Shown: in pieces, positions 34,294-42,155 of the stretch
Layout of the letters: each line of letters begins with the position of its first letter
Position numbering within the stretch: the first letter of the stretch is position 1
Source: G965215225 sp965215225
GTDB taxonomy: Bacteria > Pseudomonadota > Gammaproteobacteria > CBDBNL01 > JAAOII01
Direction: 5' to 3'
Assembly (NCBI GenBank): GCA_965215225.1
Contig: OZ244039.1
Coordinates: 1,302,001-1,366,000, forward strand
DNA length: 64,000 nt
The notes under the pieces: generated by a model
Told to the model about the DNA's origin: nothing
The model's input: only the letters and a program-made list of their open reading frames with translations
Database searches by the model: none
Translations under genes and position numbers: made by a program

Positions 34294-34413
34294 TCCGCCC
34301 TAATGGATTAATAGGCTGTCATATATCCCTCTTTATGCTAGCTTTTGACGGATTGCTTTGGGAGAGGATAAGAGTAGTCAGTGAGCCTCATTACTTTTGT
34401 TTGCTTGGCGCTT

Positions 34414-34645
34414 TTAATAGACGCCAACCTCAGTTAATACTTCCAATAGCCGGGTAGAATTCAGTTGCGGTTTGCCAGCTGTCCTATTTAGAAACCACCA
34501 ATGACGCTGGTCAGCAAGGCTATCTGGTGTGCAGCGAATGGCGGGATAATCCTGTGGGCTACCAAAATCCCAAATCTTATTTTCTTGACTCTTCTCAGTT
34601 GCCCTTATCTCCCCACTTAGGTCTTTATCTCATCAGATAAAAGTC
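34414..34645 (-). pseudogene. C-terminal relic of a GLUG-repeat gene
   Basis: On the minus strand, KIWDFGSPQDYPAIRC and WWFLNRTAGKPQLN followed by a TAA at 34414 reproduce almost exactly the C-terminus encoded at 36935-37163. Similarity continues into the 3' flank to about 34377. The upstream end runs into the IS30 relic near 34640. Confidence 0.85.
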
Positions 34646-34830
34646 GTTGCCTTTCTTCGCTTATTTGTTGGGCTTGCTGATGAGCCTCGCAAGCCTTGAT
34701 TACGGCTGATAGTGGAAACGGAACGACGCAGCCGATGAGCAATCTTTCGCAAAGATATTTCATCTTTTCTCGTTCCTTCTATCATATATTTTTCTTCTTC
34801 TGAAAGATGGGTATAATGCTTTTTACACAT
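34640..34830 (-). pseudogene. IS30-family transposase N-terminal relic
   Basis: About 63 residues from an ATG at 34830: KKHYTHLSEEEKYMIEG, then LRKIAHRLRRSVSTISR, the helix-turn-helix of IS30-type transposases. The DDE catalytic domain is absent; the frame breaks into the duplicated GLUG sequence. Confidence 0.75.
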
Positions 34831-34954
34831 TGGAAGACCCCTCTATTGATAATCTTGGATGGGATTATATAGTCTCGTCAGATAGGTGTTGCATTTACGA
34901 TGTAAATTCATTATTAATTAAAACTCTCAATATGAATATAATTAACACAGGATC
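34831..34954. repeat. IS30-end-like sequence shared with the binding-protein array
   Basis: GGGATTATATAGTCTCGTCAG followed by GTTGCATTTACGATGTAAATTCA-like sequence is nearly the same as at 7265-7310 and partly at 8250-8285 and 6095-6115. Being next to the transposase start, it is likely the left inverted repeat of the lost IS30-type element. It also occupies the upstream region of the next GLUG gene. Confidence 0.55.
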
Positions 34955-36745
34955 ATGAATATACAATTTTCTTTTTCGGGACTGGTTAGCATTTTTCGTT
35001 TTGACAATATTGTCTCTCCTATTATGCCCTCCTTATGTTCTCCGATTTTGCTTAGCATGATGCGGGGTATTCTTTTCTTTTTAGTTGGAATTAGCTTCTT
35101 AATTTTTACTGCTTGGGGAGGAGGCGCGCGGGCAGATAATTCTGCGGGCATTGATACTCCTGGTGGTGATGTTAGGGGGTTAAATTGCTTGGCTGAGGCA
35201 AATCAAGATTGCGATGGCGATGGTTATAAAAACAATGTAGATGTAGATGATGATGGCGATGGGTTGATAGAGATAGCCACGGCGGCGGAATTAGATGCAG
35301 TAAGATATGCTTTGAGGGGCGATGGGCGTAGATTATCGGAGGGTGGGAAGCTCGACACCGCTGGTTGTGGTGGTGACGGAGGCATTACTTTTTGTTCTGG
35401 CTATGAGCTGATTACGGATATAAGTCTTGTTGATTATACTAATTGGCAACCGCTGGGTCACGATACAAACGGCCTTAAAACCGGGTGCCAAGGAGCTAGT
35501 TTTAGTGGGACTTTTGAAGGCAATGGTTTTGGGATTAGCGATTTAATCATTAATCGTCCGAATGAAGACTGTGTAGGTTTGTTTGGTTCTATAGCTAAAT
35601 ATTCGGAGATTCGCAATCTTAGACTTAGTACCGAGGCAGTCATAGGTAAGAATTTCGTAGGTGGTCTGATGGGGGGTGGTGATGAATTGGCTCGAATTCA
35701 TTCTTTTTCAGTTGTGGCAGGTGAGGTGAGCGCGATGGGTGATGCTGTTGGCGGTCTGGTGGGTTGGGGTGAATCGATTCAGATTCATTCTTCTTCGGTT
35801 GTGGTAGGTGAGGTGAGCGGGGCGGGTGATGCTGTAGGCGGTCTGGTGGGATATGGCAAATTGGCTCAGATCGTTTCTTCTTCGGTTGTGGCAGGTGAGG
35901 TGAGTGGGACGGGTGATTCTGTAGGCGGTCTGGTGGGGTGGGGTGGATTGACTCAGATTGTTTCTTCTTCGGTTGTGGTAGGAGAGCTGAGAGGGACTGG
36001 CAAATCGGTAGGCGGTCTGGCGGGACAGGGTAAAGAAGCTCGGATTTATTCTTCTTCGGCTGTGGCAGATGAGGTGAGCGGGAATAGTAGAGTAGGCGGT
36101 CTGGTAGGACAGGGTGAAGAGGCTTGGGTTTATTCTTCTTCGGCTGTGGCAGATGAGGTGAGCGGGACTGATGATGTAGGCGGCCTGGTGGGGGACGGTC
36201 CCAAATCTCGGATTCATTCTTCTTCGGTTGTAGTAGGTGAGGTGAGAGGAAGTAGTAGAGTAGGCGGTCTGGTAGGACATTTTAGCTTTGGCCGGGTTGC
36301 TTATTCTTATGTAATCTCAGGTAGTAATACTGCTATGCTGGTTGGGTATAGCCGCATGACTGGAATTGCTTTTTATTGGGATAGTGAGACTAGCGGCAAA
36401 AGTAGTGACAAACTTGGTGAAGCCAAAGCCAGCGATGCACTTCGCAGCCCGACTGACTATGAGGGGATTTATACCAGTTGGAGCGATTGGACAGATATAT
36501 TTAACGGTGGGGATGACGAGCCATTGGCGGTCTGGTGTGATAAGAACAATAGCAAGAGAATAGAGCCAGACGAACGAACCGATAGCAATTTCGTTTGGGA
36601 CTTCGGCACCTCAAGTGAGTACCCCGCTATTCGTTGCAGTCCGCTAAATCCTGCCGAATGGCGTAGCTGGTGGTCTTTGGATAAGGGTGGCAAACCCCGA
36701 CTAAACCAAGCCCGTTTAAACAAGCTGCTTCCTGCTTCAAATTAA
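34955..36745 (+). CDS. GLUG-repeat surface protein without a lipobox
   Basis: A 596-residue exported protein. The signal region contains MMRGILFFLVGISFLIFTAWGGG: where the paralogs have cysteine, this protein has tryptophan, so it cannot be lipidated and may be secreted or held by the uncleaved helix. One short Asp-rich calcium-type repeat (DCDGDGYKNNVDVDDDGDGL, split by variation) precedes about ten GLUG units (VGGLVG.GE..QIHSSSVVVGEV.G) and the common C-terminal block (YWDSETSG, WCDKNNS, YPAIRCSP, WRSWWSL). The DNA units are about 80-90 bases and well conserved. No homopolymer is present. Confidence 0.75.
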   Translation: MNIQFSFSGLVSIFRFDNIVSPIMPSLCSPILLSMMRGILFFLVGISFLIFTAWGGGARADNSAGIDTPGGDVRGLNCLAEANQDCDGDGYKNNVDVDDDGDGLIEIATAAELDAVRYALRGDGRRLSEGGKLDTAGCGGDGGITFCSGYELITDISLVDYTNWQPLGHDTNGLKTGCQGASFSGTFEGNGFGISDLIINRPNEDCVGLFGSIAKYSEIRNLRLSTEAVIGKNFVGGLMGGGDELARIHSFSVVAGEVSAMGDAVGGLVGWGESIQIHSSSVVVGEVSGAGDAVGGLVGYGKLAQIVSSSVVAGEVSGTGDSVGGLVGWGGLTQIVSSSVVVGELRGTGKSVGGLAGQGKEARIYSSSAVADEVSGNSRVGGLVGQGEEAWVYSSSAVADEVSGTDDVGGLVGDGPKSRIHSSSVVVGEVRGSSRVGGLVGHFSFGRVAYSYVISGSNTAMLVGYSRMTGIAFYWDSETSGKSSDKLGEAKASDALRSPTDYEGIYTSWSDWTDIFNGGDDEPLAVWCDKNNSKRIEPDERTDSNFVWDFGTSSEYPAIRCSPLNPAEWRSWWSLDKGGKPRLNQARLNKLLPASN

Positions 36746-36934
36746 CAAGTGACTTTTATCCAGCCCTTATGATTTCAACCCGCTTCAAATGGATGATTAG
36801 CTGCTCTGCTTCAATAATTGGACCGTTCCTTATTTTCGCTTATGCGAGCTTTTGGCAGTGAGAAAATGCCGCCATTGCTATGAAGAGGACATAGGCAGTC
36901 AGTGAGCCTCATTACTTTTATTTGCTTGGTGCTT
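36746..36934. other. Intergenic 3' flank shared among GLUG genes
   Basis: No gene. CGCTTCAAATGGATGATTAGC.GCTCTGCTTCAATAATTG here matches the flank at about 44080-44130 downstream of the fourth GLUG gene; the last 36 bases match the flank of the relic at 34377-34413. The two genes around it converge. Confidence 0.55.
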
Positions 36935-37538
36935 TTAGTAGACGCCCACTTCAGTTAATACTTCCAATAGCCGGGTAGAATTCAGTTGCGGTTTGCCAGT
37001 TGTCCTATTTAGAAACCACCAACGACGCTGGTCAGCAAGGCTATCTGGTGTGCAGCGAATGGCGGGATAATCCTGTGGGCTGCCAAAATCCCAAATCTTA
37101 TTTTCTTGGTTCTTCTCAGTCGCCCTTATCTCCCCATCTAGATTCTTATCACACCAGATAGAAAGAGCATCTATACCTGTAGTAATATTGTCGTCGCCAT
37201 CATTATTATCAATATCAAATCCATGGTCCCAATCTACATAGATGTCCGTGTAGTTGGTGGGTGCCATTAAAGCTGCTGAGGTCTGTGGGCTATCGCCAAG
37301 ACCCTTACTGGTTTCTATTCCACTGATATTGCTATCCCAATAAGATTGATTGATAAGTTGTCTGGGAGTTGACATGCGTCCTACCAGGCCGCCAATTGCC
37401 CCACGGTTATAGGGATCTGGTTGAGGATAGCTAAATTCCCCTGTTAGTGCATAAGAAGAAGCAATGAATTTAGCTCTATTAGCTATTCCACCTATTAGTC
37501 CCCCAATGGACAATTGTGACTTGATGAAATTTGTTATT
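36935..37538 (-). pseudogene. 3' part of the third GLUG gene, cut off by an IS
   Basis: In frame from the IS boundary it reads SITNFIKSQLSIGGLIGGIANRA..., then two GLUG-like units and the common C-terminal domain (YWDSNISG, WCDKNLDG, DYPAIRCTP, WWFLN, KPQLN) ending at 36935. Removing the IS and one copy of the 6-bp duplication joins it in frame to the 5' part at 38994-40927, so the gene was intact before insertion. By itself it has no signal peptide and only a TTG start. Confidence 0.85.
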
Positions 37539-37617
37539 GAAAGGTTTGCATAATTGTAAACATTGAAGTATTATACGAGAAAAAAGCAAAAATTACAGAA
37601 AAAAAACAAAAATCTGC

Positions 37618-37745
37618 GAAAAAAAATGGATTTAAATGAAAAAAATTGGATTTAAATGAAAAAAATTGGATTTAAATGAAAAAAATTGGATTTAAATGAA
37701 AAAAATTGAATTTAAGTAAAAAAAATTGCATTCGACTGAAAAATT
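37618..37745 (+). repeat. Subterminal 20-bp direct repeats in the IS left end
   Basis: Units like AAAAAAATTGGATTTAAATG occur about six times head to tail, becoming less exact toward the transposase gene. They occupy most of the 260-bp leader and may be transposase-binding or promoter-upstream elements. Confidence 0.75.
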
Positions 37746-37799
37746 TAATAAGATATCCTTTTTTTATCAATTATTTTCATTTAAGGAGAAGTCATCATT

Positions 37800-38774
37800 A
37801 TGGCGTGGAAAAATTCAGACCAGATGGCATTGGGTCTAGGGAATCCGATGTTGTTAGAACATAGGGCAATGAAGAAATTCGATCGTATCAATCAACTGAT
37901 CGATTGGGGGGCTATTGAGAAACAGTTGAAAGGTATTCACAATAAACGGCGGGGCTGCCCGGCCTATCCACCGCTAAAAATGCTGAAAGTCTTACTGTTG
38001 CAGGTATTGCATCGAATCGGCGATACCGAGATGGAGGACCATCTGGTGGTAAATTCATTGTTTCGCCACTTCACTGGTTTCGACACAGAAGCGAAAATAC
38101 CAGACCATTCAACCATTTGGCGGTTCCGCGAACAGATGCAGAAGACCGGCTTGTTGGAGAAAGTGCTGAACGAGATCAATCGTCAATTAGAACGACAAAA
38201 TTACATTCTCAAAGGTAAGAAGGTAGCGGTGGACTCCACCGTCATTAAGGCGGCCCGTTCGCGGCCGAAGAAGAACCGCCAGGGCAAGAACACCCAAGAC
38301 CCCGAAGCGGCTTATAATGTCAAGACCGGCAGCGATGGGAAGAAGACGATGACTTATGGTTATAAACTTCATGCCATGACGGATGCCGATGGAATGGTTC
38401 AGAAGCTTGCCTATACGCCTGGCAATGTCCACGACTCCCAAATGCTCGCGGAACTGCTCACGGGCGATGAACAGGAAGTCTATGCCGACAGCGCCTACGC
38501 CAGCAAGAAAACCGACTCAATGCTCGGCAACAAGAACCGGGTCCTTCATCGCGCTTATCGCAATAGGCCGCTCACCAAACAACAACGCCACGAAAATAGG
38601 CGGCGACGAAAAACGCGCAATGTCGTCGAACGCACCTTCGCCCACCTCAAACTCTATTTCAACCTAGCAAAAGCCCGCTATCTCGGCAAAGCACGAAACT
38701 ACGCTTTCGCTCTTCTCGCGGCTATTGCTTACAATCTCAAACGGGCCGCCCTTAAGAGCGAACTCACGGCCTAG
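37800..38774 (+). CDS. IS5-family DDE transposase
   Basis: A 324-residue transposase with a DUF772-like N-terminal region (CPAYPPLKMLKVLLLQVLH, and IPDHSTIWRFREQM) and a DDE_Tnp_1 catalytic domain: the first Asp in KKVAVDSTVIKA, the second in VYADSAYASKK, and the glutamate in RNVVERTFAHLK. GC content is visibly higher than in neighbours, in keeping with recent arrival. AAGGAGAAG lies just before the ATG. Confidence 0.9.
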   Translation: MAWKNSDQMALGLGNPMLLEHRAMKKFDRINQLIDWGAIEKQLKGIHNKRRGCPAYPPLKMLKVLLLQVLHRIGDTEMEDHLVVNSLFRHFTGFDTEAKIPDHSTIWRFREQMQKTGLLEKVLNEINRQLERQNYILKGKKVAVDSTVIKAARSRPKKNRQGKNTQDPEAAYNVKTGSDGKKTMTYGYKLHAMTDADGMVQKLAYTPGNVHDSQMLAELLTGDEQEVYADSAYASKKTDSMLGNKNRVLHRAYRNRPLTKQQRHENRRRRKTRNVVERTFAHLKLYFNLAKARYLGKARNYAFALLAAIAYNLKRAALKSELTA

Positions 38775-38799
38775 ATCCGTCCAAACCATTTAATCAAAG

Positions 38800-38915
38800 A
38801 AAAACAACAAAAACAAGCGCCCCCCGACTAGAAAACGGGGACAAAAACAACAAAAACAAGTGCCTCCCAACTAGAAAACGGGAACAAAAACAACAAAAAT
38901 ACCCATTAGGTACCC
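38800..38915 (+). repeat. Subterminal repeats in the IS right end
   Basis: A unit of about 45 bases, ACAACAAAAACAAG.GCC.CCC.ACTAGAAAACGGG, is present twice and partly a third time. A degenerate copy is found at 20421-20545. These repeats are distinct from the A/T-rich ones at the left end. Confidence 0.75.
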
Positions 38916-38974
38916 CTAATCAACACCCAATTTCAATCTCTCCCCCGTAAAGCGCTTTTATTAATTAGAATAAA

Positions 38975-40927
38975 CTAATTATGCAAACCTTTCGTTATTG
39001 AGTAGGAAGAAAGAAGATTACTATTGGCAGAAAGCGCTCCCATCAACCCGCCCACTTGCCACCGCCCTACTATTGAATCAGCAATGGCATAAGAAGACAT
39101 GGTGCTGGACTCTTGAGAGAGTCCGACTAAACCGCCAATCCAAACAGAGTCACTAAGCGATTTGTCTGAGCTCATCTCATTGGTTATGGCATAAGAAGAG
39201 ACAATCTTTGTCTTATAGCCATAACCTACTAAACCACCGATTCGGTCTTCCTGAGCTTTTATAGTAAAAGTAAGAGCGGAAGAATTAACAATCAAAGCGG
39301 TATTACCACTATATCCTAATAAACCGCCTATTAATCGGATGCCTTCTAGAGAACCGGTGAAAGCAGTAGAAGATCTAATGGTTATAGTTGAAGAGCTTCC
39401 AACTAAGCCGCCCATACCATTTAATGCTCTAATAGACCTAGACACGGCTGAAGAAGCTATAATGGTTGCTCCAGAGGCACTACCTATTAATCCACCAAAT
39501 TGGTCCCCCACAGGGTCCTTGGCAGTGGTATGAATGCCATAAGAAATAGCAGAGGATCTGATAATCCTGCCATTACTAGCTCTCCCTATTAGACCACCAC
39601 CAGATCTAGCCGCTGAGATATTATGAGAGATGGCATGAGAGTCAGCAACTCTGGCGAATCTTCCCCTCCCCACGAGTCCTCCAATGTCATCCCCTCCATT
39701 AATATGGGTAGACATAGCGGAGGAACGATTTATTGTGGCTTGATAGCCAAGACCTATTAGCCCGCCTATAACATCTACCCCTCTTACTGAATCGACTCTG
39801 GCTCTTGCATTAACAACAGTAGAGTCAACAGCATCTCCTATTAATCCACCAACACGGTCTCCGCTCCCGTTGACCAGATCTGCTACTGCTACAACATTGC
39901 TAAGCCGAATAGCACGCCCCCATCCAATCATAGCCCCTACTACCTGCCTTCCTTCAATGACACTTGCCTCTACAATGAGATTGCGGATCTCACTGCCCGG
40001 CGCCACAAAACCGAACAACCCTATACAGTCTTCACCACCCAAGCGGATAGCTAGGCTGCTAATCTTGTGACCATTGCCTTCAAAGCGGCCAGAGAAGGGT
40101 GTTCCTTCACAAGTTCTGCTGGTGCTATTATACTCTCCTTGTCCCAATGGCTGCCAACTCCTCACTGGCAGACGAATGTCCTTCACCAATTCATAACCAT
40201 CACAAGCATTATTATCACAGCCTGTGTGGTCTATTGGCGAAATACTATTCCGTCTTCTCCCCGTGCCGTTAAGAACATAGCGGACTGTGTCTAATTCTGC
40301 TGCTGATCTAATCTCTATTAGACCATCACCATCGTCATCAATATCACAGTCATCTGGAACCAAATCTCCATCAGAATCTCTCGGATCCTCATTAGCTATC
40401 AGAGGACAGTCGTCATTCGTATCCAATTTTTCATCGTTATCATCGTCCTCATCCACACTATCTGCCCGACCATCCCCATCTGTATTCAGCCCAGGTTGAA
40501 TACCCTCATTGTTATGATCTATCCTATTCTCCTCCCAAACAAAAACTATTCTCAGTTCCTGTTCGTTTCCATCACTAAAAGAGCCTCTTATGGTAAAAGT
40601 ATAACTGGATTGGTCATTCAGTCCAGTAAAATCATAGCTGCCATCAATAAATTCGGTTATGCTTATATCCCTCTCTACTGACCCGCTTTCACTGGTTGCT
40701 ATGATGTTCAAGGTGACTAGGTCGTCGAAGTTCGATTGGCTGCCTATTTGAAATCCGCCCTCTATTGGACTAAAGGTAAGTCGCGCCTCAGGTTTAGAAG
40801 AGCCGCCCCCACCCCCACCACCGGCACAGGCAATAATTAATAAGAACCCTGCCCCAACCAGAAAAGAAAGAAAACCCCGGCACCATGTTAGGAAAAAGCG
40901 GGGGGGGGGGGGGGGGGGGGGGGGCAT
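38975..40927 (-). pseudogene. 5' part of the third GLUG lipoprotein gene, truncated by the IS
   Basis: From ATG 40927 the product starts with methionine and eight prolines encoded by a C tract, then a hydrophobic signal ending in the lipobox IIAC (residue 34) and poly-glycine. Fibronectin-like, Asp-rich calcium repeats and about nine GLUG units follow. The host sequence ends at 38994; the frame reads six codons of IS DNA and stops at 38975. A truncated lipoprotein of about 650 residues without its C-terminal domain could still be made. A longer in-frame start (TTG 40984) is possible, but ATG 40927 lines up with the paralog starts. Confidence 0.78.
40900..40924 (-). repeat. Poly-C tract (25 C on the coding strand) directly after the start codon
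   Basis: On the plus strand it is 25 uninterrupted G. On the coding strand it begins at codon 2 of the lipoprotein gene. With 25 bases, ATG 40927 is in frame with the lipobox; a second long frame that begins at ATG 41099 enters the tract in a different phase and ends shortly after it. Confidence 0.85.
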
Positions 40928-41218
40928 AGGGAGAGGTATGAACAGATATATTAAAAATATTTGGCAGCAGTATCGGAGAAGCAAATCTCATCATGCCCCA
41001 AGAAAGAAAATTATTTAACCAAGGTTTGCTAAACCATAATCGAAAGATTAAAAAGTTATAAGAACAATGCTTGGTTATTAAGGATAAAAATGATTTCATA
41101 ATGCTCTAGTATATTTCATTTAGCTATTTTTTGTTGTTTCTATTATAGTCTATATGACATAATTTTTGCCTCTAACTTGTCATTTTGTCTAAACTCAAAG
41201 TCTAGTATGCATCTGAGG

Positions 41219-41877
41219 TTATGGACTTACATTGTTGATGATCCATAAAGAGATTGAGTGAGAAATCCTAGATCCTTCGCCGCAGTTTATTTCGCCACTA
41301 CCATCGGAGTATAGCTCTATATCTTCAATACTAGCGATGAAATCGGTTGCTCTTTCTTTATTGCTTACTATAACCGCGCCAGCCCCATCGCCAAATAGAG
41401 GTATGATATGACTATGCATTTCAGTTTTGCCTAGGGCATGGGAATGAACTTCTGCGCCGACAACTAGGATGTTCTTATAGAAAGAAGTTTGGGCGAATGC
41501 CCTTGCTATATTAAGAACATGGAGGAACCCAGTGCATTGATTGCGAACATCATAGGCAGGAATAGGACCGCAACCTAGTTTGTTCTGAAGATAGACTCCT
41601 ATGCCAGGGAAGCAATGATTTGGTGAGAGAGTGGCAGTGATAATACAATCTAGTTCTGAGCTGTCTAGCTGAGCGCTTTCTAGGGCAGCTTCGGCCGCCT
41701 GTTTTGCCAGATCGGAAGTATAGACCCTCCCTTCAACATAATGACGACTGCGAATGGCCGTCCTTTTTCAATGCCTTGACTATCAATGGGGTAATCAACC
41801 GGCAGGTCTTTGTTAGCTACCCTTAGCGGTGGTAAATAATGGCCTATTGCAGTGATGAAAGCTTGTGACATTGACAA
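41219..41877 (-). pseudogene. Frameshifted, truncated beta-ketoacyl-ACP synthase III (FabH-like)
   Basis: From ATG 41877 the product begins MSQAFITAIGHYLPPLRVAN. A one-base insertion in the A-run of GIEKxR, near 41765, breaks the frame; in the restored frame it continues RTAIRSRHYVEGRVYTSDLA, AATLSPNHCFPGIG-like and NQCTGFLHVLNIARA with the active-site cysteine, then LFGDGAGAVIVS. It ends after about 215 residues of the usual 320-plus, before the His/Asn catalytic region. It is non-functional. Confidence 0.8.
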
Positions 41878-41967
41878 ATTATGAGTGCTTTAATATGATC
41901 GTGATTTGAGAAAAGTGAATAACCGATTGAACCACCAACCACGCAAGTGCCTCGGATTCAAAACACC

Positions 41968-42045
41968 TGCCATGAAGTTTCAACAACTCAGCGAGACAAT
42001 TATAATTTAGCAACAGGAATTGTACTTTAAATGTTAATATACCGT
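41968..42045 (-). repeat. Dispersed promoter-like repeat, second copy
   Basis: In minus orientation it reads TTAACATTTAAAGTACAA, then TTGCTAAATTATAATTG and GCTGAGTTGTTGAA, matching 4257-4325 on the plus strand. It contains a -10-like TTATAAT and points toward the FabH relic. Confidence 0.55.
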
Positions 42046-42155
42046 TAGTTAATCAAGCCTTCCGATATAATGAAGCTTTACAAAAGTATTTTCGTTGTTA
42101 ATGAAGTATTCGTATTATTGGTTCTTCAATAGGGCTGCCAAGCTGTTTTGTCTCT

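Larger units (their letters stand above)
37539..38993 (+). mobile_element. Complete IS5-family-like insertion sequence, 1455 bp
   Basis: Ends are 17-bp perfect inverted repeats (GAAAGGTTTGCATAATT at the left, its complement at the right). A direct 6-bp target duplication GTTATT flanks it (37533-37538 and 38994-38999). It carries one transposase gene on the plus strand plus subterminal repeat arrays at both ends. It interrupts a GLUG gene on the opposite strand. Perfect ends and an intact transposase suggest recent, possibly still active, transposition. IS5 relatives normally make shorter duplications, so the exact group is uncertain. Confidence 0.85.

Noticed and set aside
35708..36280. Long open frame (190 residues) on the minus strand opposite the GLUG repeats
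   Set aside because: It is a shadow of the in-frame DNA repeats; the protein is a low-complexity His/Arg/Asn/Thr repeat with no start signal, and a similar antisense frame occurs opposite the fourth GLUG gene.
37618..37745. Possible replication origin (AT-rich 20-bp repeats)
   Set aside because: They lie inside the boundaries of a complete IS, next to its transposase, and no dnaA or replication gene is nearby.
40794..41099. Separate 101-residue gene with poly-proline
   Set aside because: Its downstream half is the out-of-frame reading of the lipoprotein signal region. I treat it as the alternative phase of the poly-C switch, not as an independent gene.
41219..41877. Two small intact genes
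   Set aside because: Both pieces translate to adjacent parts of one FabH-like enzyme separated by a one-base insertion; this is a single broken gene.
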